DNA of 64,000 bases from Thermocatellispora tengchongensis. Its GTDB lineage: Bacteria > Actinomycetota > Actinomycetes > Streptosporangiales > Streptosporangiaceae. A program made the translations under genes and the position numbers. Below are positions 36,446-46,461 of this stretch, piece after piece. The notes under the pieces were generated by a model. That model searched no databases. It had not been told where the DNA came from and saw only the letters and a program-made list of their open reading frames with translations. Where the stretch lies: NCBI RefSeq assembly GCF_014202315.1, contig NZ_JACHGN010000003.1, positions 1-64,000 of the forward strand, in the 5' to 3' direction. Position 1 is the stretch's first letter, and each line of letters opens with the position of its first letter.

Positions 36446-37032
36446 ACGGGCGGCGTACGCCCCTGGTCCTGCTCGCGCCGGACCAGGGGCAGCGGCGCGC
36501 CCACGATCGCGTAGCGCTCGTAGCCCCCGGGGAAGACGAACTGCGTCAGCAGATCGACGAAGCCCAGGCTGTGGTACAGGTGCCGGGCGGCGGTCGGCTG
36601 GTCGTGGGTCGAGAGCACGGCGGTGCGCTCGGGGCGGCCCTCGCACAGCTTGTGCATCATCGCCCGGCCGGTGCCCTTGCCCTGGTAGTCGGGGTGCACG
36701 TGCACCTCGGCGATCTCCAGCGCGTTGCCCAGCCAGCCCCGCGCCGCGCCCTCGCCGCCGCGCTCGCTGATCGAGCGGTGGATCACGTCGTGCCACCACT
36801 GGCCCGGCAGCCCGTGGAACCCGTACGCGAACCCGACCAGCACCCCGTCGGGACGCTCGGCGAAGACGCAGGTGAAGTCGGGGTAGGTGGCGTGCGTGCG
36901 CATGATCCCCTTGCGGCCCGCGAGCTGGTCGGCGGGCGGGCGCATCGCGGCGGTGTAGATCTCGATGGCCCGGTCCAGGGCCGCGCCGAACTCGTCGGGC
37001 CCGACGCGTCGCAGTGCGATCACTTTTCGCAC
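36442..37032 (-). CDS. GNAT-family N-acetyltransferase
   Basis: A 196-residue acetyltransferase with motif A in [23 protein letters not shown] and motif B in [26 protein letters not shown]. The substrate is unknown. The start is GTG at 37032 (or GTG at 37023). Its 3' end overlaps metF by 4 bases on the opposite strand. Confidence 0.85.
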   Translation of the reverse strand: MRKVIALRRVGPDEFGAALDRAIEIYTAAMRPPADQLAGRKGIMRTHATYPDFTCVFAERPDGVLVGFAYGFHGLPGQWWHDVIHRSISERGGEGAARGWLGNALEIAEVHVHPDYQGKGTGRAMMHKLCEGRPERTAVLSTHDQPTAARHLYHSLGFVDLLTQFVFPGGYERYAIVGAPLPLVRREQDQGRTPPV

Positions 37033-37071
37033 ACTAGCAGGGACTCCAGGCCGGTACGCCCGGGGTGCCGG

Positions 37072-37548
37072 TCACTCCACCTCGACGGGGGTGCCCCCGG
37101 TGATGCGCACCAGCTCGTCGAAACTCGTCGGGAACACCGTGTGGGGGTGGCCGCCCGCCGCCCACACCACCTCGTGCTTGCCCAGCCAGGTGTCCACCAG
37201 CGTGCGTACGGGCGCGGGGTGCCCCACCGGGGCCACGCCGCCGATCGGCTGGCCGGTGGCCTGCCTGACGAACTCCGGGGTGGCCCGCTTGACCTTCTGC
37301 GCGCCGATCGTCCGGGCGATGAGCGCGGTGTCCACCCGGTGGGCGCCGCTGGTGAGCACCAGCAGCGGCTTGCCGTCGGCGTCGAAGATCAGGCTGTTGG
37401 CGATGGCCCCGATCTCGCAGCCGAGCTGGGCCGCGGCGGTGGCGGCCGTGGGCGCGGAGTCGGGCAGTACGACGATCTCGCCGGTCGCGCCCAGCTCCCG
37501 CAGGGCGTTGGCGACGTTCACGGCGTTCGGATGCAGTTTCTCGGGCAC
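37072..37548 (-). CDS. YbaK/EbsC-family aminoacyl-tRNA deacylase
   Basis: A 158-residue editing-domain protein that probably hydrolyses misacylated tRNA in trans. It has the family pattern with AAQLGCEIGAIANSLIFDADGKPLLVLTSGAHRVD, the conserved Lys region QKVKRATPEFVRQATGQPIGGVAPVGH and LGKHEVVWAAGGHPHTVFPTSFDELVRIT. The GTG start at 37548 gives MPEKLHPNA. It precedes, and is divergent from, the L,D-transpeptidase gene. Confidence 0.9.
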   Translation of the reverse strand: MPEKLHPNAVNVANALRELGATGEIVVLPDSAPTAATAAAQLGCEIGAIANSLIFDADGKPLLVLTSGAHRVDTALIARTIGAQKVKRATPEFVRQATGQPIGGVAPVGHPAPVRTLVDTWLGKHEVVWAAGGHPHTVFPTSFDELVRITGGTPVEVE

Positions 37549-37679
37549 GCGGACAGCCTAGACAACATGCCGCGGCGGTAGCCATTGATTACGGATAGGT
37601 GACCGAACTCCACAATGCGTGGTCATTGCGCTATCGTCCATTTTTTCGGTGTATGCAGAAAGTAGAGGTGGATGAAGGT

Positions 37680-38489
37680 ATGGGGGATGCTATGGGGATC
37701 AAGCGACGGCTCGGCACGGCGGCGATCGCGGCGGCGGGCGCGCTCCTCCTGTCCGCGCCGGGCGCGGCACTCCCCGCGCAGGCCGCCGCGCCTGCCCGGC
37801 CCGCGACCGCCGCGACGGCGCAGCAGGCGGAACCGGCACCCTTCACCGCCCCCGGCAAGAAGCTCAAGCTCGGCGCCAAGGGGGCCGCGGTCAAGCAGCT
37901 CCAGGCCAGGCTGAAGGAGCTCGGCTACCCCCCCGGCAGGATCGACGGCCGGTACGGCGGCGCCACCCTGTCCGCCGTGTGGGCCTTCCAGAAGGTCAAC
38001 GGCATCACGCCCACCAGCACGGTCGCCGCCCGCACCTGGCGGGCCCTGGAGGACCCCAAGGCGCCCAAGGTGCTGGTGCCCAAGGGGAGGCCGACCCGGG
38101 TCGAGATCAACCTGACCAGGCAGATCATGGTGCTGTACGTGAAGGGCGAGGCGAAGCTGATCAGCCACACGTCCTCCGGCAGCAACGTCCCCTACTGCGA
38201 GACCGCCGTCTGGCAGGGCAAGAAGCAGCGGTTCTGCGGCAGCGCGCGGACCCCCACCGGCGACTACAAGACCACCTGGCGGGTGAGCGGCTGGCACCGC
38301 TCCTACCTCGGGCAGCTCTACAACCCCATCTTCTTCAACGGCGGCATCGCGCTGCACGGGGCGCTGTCGGTGCCGCTCGCGCCGGCCTCCCACGGGTGCG
38401 TACGGCTGCCCATGCACGTCGCGGAGATCCTCCCCGGCATGCTCGGCAAGGGTGTCCCGGTGCACGTCAGGGGCGCCTTCCGCCGCTGA
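37680..38489 (+). CDS. Secreted L,D-transpeptidase (YkuD) with peptidoglycan-binding domain
   Basis: About 269 residues: an N-terminal signal peptide (KRRLGTAAIAAAGALLLS then Ala-rich cleavage region), a PG_binding_1 domain (LKLGAKGAAVKQLQARLKELGYPPGRIDGRYG) and a YkuD domain with the catalytic HGALSVPLAPASHGCVRLP (Cys nucleophile, SHGCVR). It should make 3-3 peptidoglycan crosslinks outside the membrane. ATG at 37680 is preferred because AGAGGTGG lies 8 bases upstream; ATGs at 37653 and 37692 are in frame too. Confidence 0.92.
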   Translation: MGDAMGIKRRLGTAAIAAAGALLLSAPGAALPAQAAAPARPATAATAQQAEPAPFTAPGKKLKLGAKGAAVKQLQARLKELGYPPGRIDGRYGGATLSAVWAFQKVNGITPTSTVAARTWRALEDPKAPKVLVPKGRPTRVEINLTRQIMVLYVKGEAKLISHTSSGSNVPYCETAVWQGKKQRFCGSARTPTGDYKTTWRVSGWHRSYLGQLYNPIFFNGGIALHGALSVPLAPASHGCVRLPMHVAEILPGMLGKGVPVHVRGAFRR

Positions 38490-38518
38490 CGCCCGCGCCG
38501 CCGCCCTCCACCCGTTGA

Positions 38519-38534
38519 TCGAACCTGTGTTCGG
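38519..38534. promoter_or_regulatory. LexA (SOS) box 1
   Basis: TCGAACCTGTGTTCGG matches the actinobacterial SOS box TCGAAC-N4-GTTCGA at all but the last position. It lies directly upstream of a consensus -35 element. Confidence 0.75.
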
Positions 38535-38541
38535 CTGAAGC

Positions 38542-38570
38542 TTGACAGTAGGAACGGTCGAAATTATGTT
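38542..38570 (+). promoter_or_regulatory. Consensus SigA-type promoter
   Basis: TTGACA (38542-38547) and TATGTT (38565-38570) are separated by exactly 17 bases, an unusually good housekeeping promoter for this genome. It is bracketed by two LexA boxes, the second covering the whole -10 element. Transcription would start near 38577 and reach the HEPN gene after about 200 bases. Confidence 0.8.
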
Positions 38571-38573
38571 CGA
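38558..38573. promoter_or_regulatory. LexA (SOS) box 2
   Basis: TCGAAATTATGTTCGA matches the SOS consensus TCGAAC-N4-GTTCGA with one mismatch. It overlaps the -10 hexamer, so LexA binding here would block RNA polymerase. Confidence 0.75.
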
Positions 38574-38778
38574 TGGTGAGAACGGGACTCGCGGCCCGTT
38601 CCCCAGGGCGGTGGGCGGCGTCCTCGTCGTCGGCGGAGACGAGTGGGCGCCGCCCGGCCGGGCGGGGAGAGGGGAAGCTCCTCGTCCGGCCGCCCGGAGG
38701 ATTTGTCGGTGGCGTCTGCCAAAGTGGCCCTCACCGGCGAAGACACCGGGAGCCGCCACGAGCGAGGGAGGCTTCAGC

Positions 38779-39225
38779 ATGACCCCAAGGCTCAACGACA
38801 TGAGCGGGCCACGATTGTCGCCCACGGCCCGGGCCCGCCTGGCCGACGCACGCGACTGCCTGGCCCAGGCGGCCTCGGCCCGCACCCCGGCGACCCGCTA
38901 CGTCTCAGCCCACCTGGCGGCCCTCCGCGCCGCCGCGGCCGTCCTGGCCGCCCGCCCCCAACCCATGGACGGCCGCAGGCGCCGCCTCCGCAGCGCCTGG
39001 GAACTCCTCCCCGAGGCCGAGCCGAGACTGGCCGAGTGGGCCCCCTACTTCGCGGTCAGCGCCACCCGGCGCGCCGCGGTGGAGGCCGGCATGCTCCACG
39101 CCGTCACCGCCCACGACGCCGACGAACTCCTCACCGAGGCCGAGAACTTCCTCGGCACCGTGGAAACCCTCCTCAACGTCCACGGCCAACCCCCACTCCC
39201 GACGACCATCCCCCTGGCCGGCTGA
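38779..39225 (+). CDS. SAV_6107-family HEPN-domain protein
   Basis: A 148-residue all-alpha protein matching the SAV_6107 HEPN family of actinobacteria (LADARDCLAQAASARTPATRYVSAHLAALRAAAAVLAARP, LRSAWELLPEAEPRLAEWAPYFAVSATRRAAVEAG, and DADELLTEAENFLGTVETLL). HEPN domains are often RNases or nucleotidyltransferase partners. The classical catalytic R-x4-6-H motif is not obvious here, so the biochemical role is open. The ATG at 38779 follows GAGGGAGG. The gene lies behind a promoter with two LexA boxes, implying DNA-damage induction. Confidence 0.85.
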   Translation: MTPRLNDMSGPRLSPTARARLADARDCLAQAASARTPATRYVSAHLAALRAAAAVLAARPQPMDGRRRRLRSAWELLPEAEPRLAEWAPYFAVSATRRAAVEAGMLHAVTAHDADELLTEAENFLGTVETLLNVHGQPPLPTTIPLAG

Positions 39226-39841
39226 CCCAATCCCGGAACGCGCCCCGTAACGGCCCCGTTCCCACCCCCCACCCCCGCCCCCAGGCGACCAGGACCGTCC
39301 CGTCTGTACGGTGCAGGCCCGGACGTTGCGGCCCGCAGACGCGGCCGTGCGTGCATGCTGCCGGGGCAGCGGGCGGCACTCCCATCGCACCGGGGCGTTC
39401 CCATCCCGTCTCGCAGCGTGCCGCGTCCCACTCACCGGCCGTTTCCACCCTCACCCTGGACCGCGCTCGACCGCCGGGGCGCCAGGGTCATCGGCCATCC
39501 GCCCGTCCGCCTGTAACGGTGCAGGCCCGGGCATCGCGCTCCAGACCCGGCCGTTGCGTGCATGCTGCCGGGCAGCGGGCGGCACTCCCATCGCACCGGG
39601 GCCGTTCCCATCCCGTCCCGCAGGGCGATCACGACCGGACCCGCTCCCAGGACCGAGATCAACCGGCTCGCGTGGCGCCCACTGTCGTTGCACCCGCTGT
39701 CCGTTCACTGATGCCCCGCCGGCGGAACTCAGTCATCTTCACGACGGCTGCTGGGGTCGAGGCCGGTCCTTCACCCGATCGCATTCCAGAGGGTGGAAGG
39801 CTCACTGTATTTGAGCAGGCAGTGACGGGTAGTGGCCCGAT
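39226..39841. other. Gene-free region with a direct repeat
   Basis: No credible gene. It holds two imperfect copies of a unit of about 120 bases (39301-39420 and 39508-39628), both containing GCGTGCATGCTGCCGGG and GGGCGGCACTCCCATCGCAC. A TATTTGAG-containing AT-richer patch at 39805-39815 may belong to the promoter of the next gene. Confidence 0.7.
39301..39628. repeat. Imperfect 120-bp direct repeat, two copies
   Basis: Copy 1 (39301-39420) and copy 2 (39508-39628) share GGTGCAGGCCCGG, TGCGTGCATGCTGCCGGG, CAGCGGGCGGCACTCCCATC and CGTTCCCATCCCGTC with small indels. They are about 207 bases apart. No terminal inverted repeats or transposase are seen. Confidence 0.8.
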
Positions 39842-40042
39842 ATGACCATTCCTGACGAGAACGCGCCCAAGACCGGCACCGAACCTCTTCTGGAAGCCGC
39901 GCAGGAGGACGAGGAGAGCAACACCGGCGAGCCGCAGACGTCGGCCGGTGAGGCGATGCGGGAAGCCATGAACACGTCGGACCGGACCGAGGAAGAGATC
40001 GCCGGGACGTCCGACGACACCGACAGCGCCGGCGGGCAGTGA
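39842..40042 (+). CDS. Small acidic hypothetical protein
   Basis: A 66-residue, strongly acidic protein (runs such as EAAQEDEESNTGEP and TEEEIAGTSDDTDSAGG) that should be disordered. I do not recognise a family. It begins with ATG at 39842 without a clear ribosome binding site and ends 13 bases before the DUF1622 gene, with which it may be co-transcribed. Its composition differs from out-of-frame peptides of this region, which supports a real gene. Confidence 0.55.
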   Translation: MTIPDENAPKTGTEPLLEAAQEDEESNTGEPQTSAGEAMREAMNTSDRTEEEIAGTSDDTDSAGGQ

Positions 40043-40055
40043 GAACCGGCCCCCG

Positions 40056-40436
40056 GTGGATCTGAAACCCGTCATCGAGGCGGTCGGTGAGACGATCGAC
40101 CTCGCCGGGGTCGCCGCCATCGTGGTGGGGATCGTGGTGGCGACGTGTCAGTTCGGCTATCGGCTGCTGGCCCGACGCCCGGCTCATGTCGCCTACCGGA
40201 GGTATCGCAAAGGGCTCGGCCGGGCCATCCTGCTGGGGCTCGAATTTCTCGTCGCCGGCGACATCATCCGCACGGTCGCGATCTCCCCGACCTTCGCCGG
40301 CGTCGGGGTGCTCGCCGTGATCGTCCTGGTGCGTACGTTCCTCAGCTTCTCGCTGGAGGTGGAGCTGGAGGGCCGCTGGCCCTGGCAGGCACCGGCCGAA
40401 CCGGCCCGCTACCCTGCGGGTCCAACCCCGGCGTGA
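40056..40436 (+). CDS. DUF1622 membrane protein
   Basis: A 126-residue protein with three hydrophobic helices (VAAIVVGIVVATCQFGYRLLA, LGLEFLVAGDIIRTVA and FAGVGVLAVIVLVRTFLSFSLEVELEGRWPW). The segment RKGLGRAILLGLEFLVAGDIIRT and the end FSLEVELEGRWPW are typical of DUF1622. Function is unknown. The GTG start is at 40056. It converges with the SpoIIE-type gene. Confidence 0.85.
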   Translation: MDLKPVIEAVGETIDLAGVAAIVVGIVVATCQFGYRLLARRPAHVAYRRYRKGLGRAILLGLEFLVAGDIIRTVAISPTFAGVGVLAVIVLVRTFLSFSLEVELEGRWPWQAPAEPARYPAGPTPA

Positions 40437-40504
40437 CCGCAGAGTGATGGGCGGTGCCGCAGCGGTCCTGCTCGGGGACCGCGCTCGGCCACAGCGTGGC
40501 GGGG

Positions 40505-41815
40505 TCAGGGGGTGGTCAGGGTGACCGCGGGGAGGGGTGGGCCGGGACGGGTGGTGGTGATGGCGGCGGCCGAGGGGCAGCCGTCGGTGCCGTCGGGTTT
40601 CCGGGGGGTGTCGGTGTCCGCCTCGGAGAGCTGGGGGCGTACCAGGGCGGCGGCGCGTTCGCCGTCCAGGCCGGGCTCGCCGTTCTCGGCGGGCTCGTGC
40701 TCCGTGCGGCGGAGCAGGAGCATGGCGGCGTCGTCGCTCAGCGGGCGGCCCGAGTGGCGCAGCACATCGGCGCGGAGGGAGTCCAGGGCGGCCTGGGGGT
40801 CGGGGCCCGCGAGCAGGTGGACCCGGTCGGTGAGCGGGTAGAACGCGCCGCCGTGGTCGCGCGCCTCGATGATGCCGTCGGTGTAGAACAGGATCTGGTC
40901 GCCGGGGGCGAAGCCGATCACGGTCGGGGTGGGCATCTCGGGCTTGAGCCAGGTCAGGCCGAGCGGGGGCGACTCCTCCTCGGGCTCGGCGAACTCCGTG
41001 CTGCCGTCGCCGCGCAGCACGAGGGGCGCGGGGTGGCCGCAGTTGAGCACGGCGATCTCGTCGTCGCCCACGACCTCGGCCAGTACGGCGGTGACGAACT
41101 GCTCGCCGGTCAGCCGCCGGGCCAGGGCGTTCTCCAGGCGCGCGGCCACGCGGGTGAGGTCGGGCTCGTCGTAGGCGGCCTCGCGGAACGCGCCGAGCAC
41201 GATGGCCGCGGTCTCGACCGCCTCCAGGCCCTTGCCCTGCACGTCGCCCACGATCACCCGTACGCCGCCGCCCGGATGCGTCACCACTTCGTACAGGTCG
41301 CCGCCGATGCGGGCCTCCGCGACCGCGGAGGTGTAGGAGACCGCCACGCCCAGACCGGGGCCGGCGCGCCGCGGGACGGGGCGCAGCAGCACGCGCTGGG
41401 CGGCCTCGGCGACCGAGCGGACGTCGGCGAGCTGGCGCTCGTGCCGCATCCTGGCCGCGCTGGCGACGAGGCTGGTCAGGGTGACGCCGATGATGGCGCC
41501 CAGCGCCACCTGCAGCCGCAGGGGGCTGCTGCCGTTGTACGCGCCCAGCGCGAGGCACAGCGCGACCGCGATGACGCCCACCAGACCGGTACGCCGCACG
41601 TCGCATGCCACCGAGGCGAACGCCGGGCCGAGGGCGAGCAGTGGCAGCAGACCGACGCTGCGGCCCGCCTGCCAGTCGCCGACGGCGACGAGGGCCATGA
41701 CGGCGAACGGCAGGAGCAGCAGCAGCCTCTGGGCCATGCTGGGCCGGGACCGGTGCGCGGCCCGGCCGGGAGCGCGCCGACGGCCGTCCCCTGGTTGATC
41801 CGCTGCCCGCGCCAT
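40505..41815 (-). CDS. Membrane PP2C (SpoIIE-type) protein phosphatase
   Basis: About 436 residues. Four membrane helices (residues 30-135) precede a SpoIIE/RsbU-type PP2C domain (150-385). Metal-binding Asp residues lie in ARIGGDLYEVV, VGDVQGKGLEAV, LFYTDGIIEARD and SDDAAMLLLRR. Such enzymes dephosphorylate anti-anti-sigma factors in partner-switching stress or development control; no RsbW/V-like gene is adjacent. The C-terminal 55 residues are a polar tail. The start is ATG at 41815; GTG at 41821 is an alternative. Confidence 0.88.
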   Translation of the reverse strand: MARAADQPGDGRRRAPGRAAHRSRPSMAQRLLLLLPFAVMALVAVGDWQAGRSVGLLPLLALGPAFASVACDVRRTGLVGVIAVALCLALGAYNGSSPLRLQVALGAIIGVTLTSLVASAARMRHERQLADVRSVAEAAQRVLLRPVPRRAGPGLGVAVSYTSAVAEARIGGDLYEVVTHPGGGVRVIVGDVQGKGLEAVETAAIVLGAFREAAYDEPDLTRVAARLENALARRLTGEQFVTAVLAEVVGDDEIAVLNCGHPAPLVLRGDGSTEFAEPEEESPPLGLTWLKPEMPTPTVIGFAPGDQILFYTDGIIEARDHGGAFYPLTDRVHLLAGPDPQAALDSLRADVLRHSGRPLSDDAAMLLLRRTEHEPAENGEPGLDGERAAALVRPQLSEADTDTPRKPDGTDGCPSAAAITTTRPGPPLPAVTLTTP

Positions 41816-41916
41816 ACCCACCGAATTCTCTTGCCGCCCCGCGTTTAGTCGTTACTACCACATCGAACGCCGGATGCAGCAAGTCTGTTACCGAGGGTTT
41901 ATCTCACATCACAGAT

Positions 41917-41948
41917 GATGGGTGCACCGAGGCAGCGGTGCACCCATC
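41917..41948. terminator. Hairpin between bldD and phosphatase gene
   Basis: GATGGGTGCACCG (41917-41929) and CGGTGCACCCATC (41936-41948) form a perfect 13-base stem with a 6-base loop. It lies 160 bases downstream of the bldD stop and could end bldD transcription before the phosphatase gene. Confidence 0.55.
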
Positions 41949-42106
41949 GCGGGTGATTCCGGTTTGCGGGAGAAGCCGCGTGCGGTGTTTTCCGGCGCGC
42001 GCCACGAAAGCCGATCAAAAGGACATATGACGCAGAAAGCGGTAGAAGTCAGGCGCGAGTCAGCGCCAGTCAGGGCCGGGCGAAGGCGTCGCCGCTCGGG
42101 CCCCGA

Positions 42107-42601
42107 TCAGAAGGACTCGACCGCGCGCCGGGCCTCGGCGTCCAGAACACCCCAGCCGATGAGCTCCTCGGTCAGCTCGCTGGGCGACTTGTCGTAAATC
42201 ACGGCCAGGGAACGCAGGTCCTCCTGGCGGATCGACAGGACCTTGCCATTGTAGTCGCCGCGCTGGCTCTGGATGGTCGCGGCGTAGCGGGCCAGGGCGC
42301 CGGCCTTCTCCTTCGGGAGCTGGGCGAGGCGCTCCAGGTCGATCACCAGCTTGGGCGTGGGGCCGAGCGGGCTGGGCGCGGCCCCGCCCGGAAGCAGTTC
42401 GGAGACCGGCACGCCGTAGAAATCGGCGAGCTCGGCGAGCTTCTGCACGGTCACGGCGCGGTCGCCGCGCTCGTAGGAGCCCACGACGACGGCCTTCCAG
42501 CGTCCGCGTGACTTCTCCTCGACTCCGTGCAGGGACAGCCCCTGCTGGGTGCGAATGGCGCGGAGTCGTGCACCCAGCGACTTGGCATACTCAGACGGCA
42601 T
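42107..42601 (-). CDS. bldD: Developmental regulator BldD (c-di-GMP-binding)
   Basis: A 164-residue regulator that represses sporulation genes during vegetative growth when loaded with cyclic di-GMP. The N-terminal XRE helix-turn-helix is AKSLGARLRAIRTQQGLSLHGVEEKSRGRWKAVVVGSYERG. The C-terminal domain keeps the c-di-GMP signature: RGD at 114-116 and RQED at 125-128, at the same numbers as in Streptomyces BldD (RGD, RQDD). The ATG at 42599-42601 gives MPSEYAKSLG. It indicates a sporulating actinomycete. In Streptomyces bldD is next to pyrR; here arcA lies between. Confidence 0.96.
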   Translation of the reverse strand: MPSEYAKSLGARLRAIRTQQGLSLHGVEEKSRGRWKAVVVGSYERGDRAVTVQKLAELADFYGVPVSELLPGGAAPSPLGPTPKLVIDLERLAQLPKEKAGALARYAATIQSQRGDYNGKVLSIRQEDLRSLAVIYDKSPSELTEELIGWGVLDAEARRAVESF

Positions 42602-42750
42602 CCTGTGGCCCCCCGGCTCTCTATGTGCTGCTCTCACTAGATTGTCCTACCTCGTGGCATATGCACCGACCACCGGGGGTCAGCGCCCGGGGTTAGGCAC
42701 CTTCGGTGACCGTTGCGGCTGGGTTTACCCCAGATCGCCACGAGGAGTGG

Positions 42751-42763
42751 TTACGGACAGTGA
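42751..42763. promoter_or_regulatory. Candidate BldD box (TTACggacaGTGA)
   Basis: TTACGGACAGTGA fits the pseudo-palindromic BldD consensus TnAC-N5-GTnA. It lies 150 bases upstream of the bldD start and suggests autoregulation. A degenerate 8-position motif can occur by chance. Confidence 0.4.
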
Positions 42764-43041
42764 CGGTAAAGCTGTGGACGCTCAAGGTCAAGCTGATTGG
42801 AAAAAAGATGCCGAATCCGGCCCGGCGGACTCTGCCTCAATCGTCACTTTTGTCCAGCCACGCCCATTGCCTCCAGCCCTTTGGGCCCCCGCCCTCCGGA
42901 CGCTCCGCCGCTGATCAAGGCCACGATCCGTCCCGCCGGGGGCACGGGAAGGGGCTGCGACGAGTGAGATGATCATCACATCGTGCTCGTCCGCACCCGG
43001 AAGGAGTTTCGGACACCCTCCCGGCGCCCGCCGAGGCGTGA

Positions 43042-43180
43042 GTGAGGCGAGGCTGAGGTTCGGGTTGGGCGCGCGGCCGAGGGCGTGCGTGAGGTGGGGC
43101 TGAGGTTCGGGTTGGGCGCGCGGCCGAGGGCGTGCGTGAGGTGGGGCTGAGGTTCGGGTTGGGCGCGCGGCCGAGGCGTC
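43042..43180. repeat. 47-bp tandem repeat, about three copies
   Basis: CTGAGGTTCGGGTTGGGCGC recurs at 43053, 43100 and 43147, a constant period of 47 bases. Copies 2 and 3 are nearly identical. It lies downstream of arcA. Confidence 0.88.
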
Positions 43181-43527
43181 GGTGGGGCTGCGGGCGAGGT
43201 GCGGGTGTGGGGCGTCGCCCCCTTCCCCCGGGGTGGTGTTCCGGTGTGGAGGAGGCTCGAAGCTCGGGGGAGGGCGGGGCGGGGGCGCGGGTGTGGGCGC
43301 GGCTGCGCCGTGGCCGAAGGTGTGATCCGGGCGGCGACCGCCGGCGGCGCGGGGGCCCGTGGCGGTCCGGGGTGGGCGGGGGCGGGGCTCGGGCAGGGGC
43401 GGTCCTGGGCTTGGGGTGCGTGTCCGCCGTGGGGGGTCCTGGGGTGGGGGCGTGTCTGCTGGGGCAGGGCCGGTCCTGGGGCGGGGGGTGTGTCCGGGTG
43501 GGTGGTCCGGTGTGGGACGGGGGCGGG

Positions 43528-44772
43528 TCAGGCGGGGTCTCGGGTCAGGGGGCAGCTCAGGCAGCGGGGGCCGCCTCGGCCTCGGCCCAGTTCGCTGCCG
43601 CGGATCGGGATGACCTCGATGCCGTGGGAGGAGAGGTGGTGGTTGGTGGTGGTGTTGCGCTCGTAGGCGACGACCACGCCCGGTTCCAGGGCCAGGACGT
43701 TGCAGCCGTCGTCCCACTGCTCGCGTTCGGCGGCGTGGACGTCCTGCACCGCGGTCAGGACCTCGATGTCGTCCAGGTCCAGTGCGGCGGCTATGGCCTT
43801 GTGCATGTCCTCCGGGCGGTGGTCGGTGACCTTCAGCTCCTTGTCGGTGTCGCCGGGCTCGATGGTGTAGCTGGGCAGCATGCCGAGGCCGGCGTACTTG
43901 GTGAAGCGGCCGGTGTCCACCATGGTCATGACGGTGTCGAGGTGCATGAACACGCGGGCCTTCGGCAGGGTGAGGGCGACGATGCGGCGGGCGGAGCCGG
44001 TGCGGAACAGGTTGCGGGCGATCATCTCCACCGCCTGCGGCTGGGTACGCTCGCTCATGCCGATCAGGACGGCGCCCTCGCCGAGGACGAGCACGTCGCC
44101 GCCCTCGATGGTGGCGGGGGCCATCGCGGTGCCGTGGCTCCAGACGTTGTAGCCGCCGGCGTCGGGGGCGTCGTAGCCGGAGGCGAACAGGGGGTGCCAG
44201 CGGTAGACGGCCTCCATGTTGACGGTCTCGTTCTTGCGCGCCTTCTTGCGCATGGCGTTGATGGACACGCCGTCGTAGATCCAGGAGGACGTGTCGCGGG
44301 TGAACATGTGGTTGGGCAGGGGCTGCAGGACGAAGTCGTCCAGGCCCAGGGAGTGGAAGGCGATGCTCTTGGGGGCGCAGCCGCGCTCCAGGAGCTCGCG
44401 CTTGGTGATGCCGCCGGTCAGGTGGGTGCACAGGTCGGCGGAGTCCATGGCGTCGAGCGTGGCGCGGATCGCGTCGGCGGCCAGCGGGCCGACCCAGTGC
44501 TCGTCGGTGACGGAGTCCAGGATGTGCTTGCGCGCCTCGGGGATGTCCAGCGTCTCGCGCAGCAGGTCGTTGAGCACCCGTACGACGACGCCGCGCTCGC
44601 GCATCAGCCGTTGCCACTCCTCGTGCTCCTCCAGCGCCCGCTGCACCCACAGCAGGTCGTCGAAGAGCAGGCCGTCCTTGTTGCCCGGGGTGAGCCGCTT
44701 GAGGGCCAGGTCGGGACGGTGCACGAGCACCTCGCGGAGGCGTCCGACCTCAGAGTCCACGCGGAAAACCAT
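43528..44772 (-). CDS. arcA: Arginine deiminase
   Basis: A 414-residue guanidino-group hydrolase converting arginine to citrulline and ammonia. Active-site segments are [13 protein letters not shown] (Asp), the Glu/His region [34 protein letters not shown] (His), and the catalytic Cys near the C-terminus in [17 protein letters not shown]. It starts at ATG 44772. The usual partners arcB and arcC are not here. Citrulline could give carbamoyl phosphate, the substrate of the next operon, but only with an ornithine carbamoyltransferase encoded elsewhere. Confidence 0.94.
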   Translation of the reverse strand: MVFRVDSEVGRLREVLVHRPDLALKRLTPGNKDGLLFDDLLWVQRALEEHEEWQRLMRERGVVVRVLNDLLRETLDIPEARKHILDSVTDEHWVGPLAADAIRATLDAMDSADLCTHLTGGITKRELLERGCAPKSIAFHSLGLDDFVLQPLPNHMFTRDTSSWIYDGVSINAMRKKARKNETVNMEAVYRWHPLFASGYDAPDAGGYNVWSHGTAMAPATIEGGDVLVLGEGAVLIGMSERTQPQAVEMIARNLFRTGSARRIVALTLPKARVFMHLDTVMTMVDTGRFTKYAGLGMLPSYTIEPGDTDKELKVTDHRPEDMHKAIAAALDLDDIEVLTAVQDVHAAEREQWDDGCNVLALEPGVVVAYERNTTTNHHLSSHGIEVIPIRGSELGRGRGGPRCLSCPLTRDPA

Positions 44773-44950
44773 CTAGCCCCCTTTAACCCCCTATTGCGCG
44801 ACATGGGGGAGGTCCCCGGTGCGGAACCGGCTAAACCCGGGCCGGCGTGCCCGGCGTACGGCCTGGTGGGGACGGTGACGGCACCGGGCGGGGGTGCCGG
44901 GGGCAGCGAATCGTGCCTGGTAATGTGAGGTCGCCGGTCAACCTTTAAGA

Positions 44951-46457
<1,507 letters not shown>

Positions 46458-46461
<4 letters not shown>

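Larger units (their letters stand above)
42602..43527. other. Gene-free region between arcA and bldD
   Basis: No credible gene in 926 bases. It contains the bldD promoter side with a BldD-box candidate (42751-42763), a moderately AT-rich stretch (about 42750-42880), a 47-base tandem repeat (43042-43180) and a G-rich plus strand from 43180 to 43520 with runs of GGGG and GGGGCGGGG. Confidence 0.65.

Noticed and set aside
38542-38778. In-frame N-terminal extension of the HEPN protein to the GTG or ATG inside the SOS promoter
   Set aside because: The extension would be translated from DNA upstream of the predicted transcription start, and a good GAGGGAGG serves the ATG at 38779.
38519-39225. Toxin-antitoxin pair for the HEPN protein
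   Set aside because: No minimal nucleotidyltransferase (MNT) gene or other antitoxin gene is adjacent.
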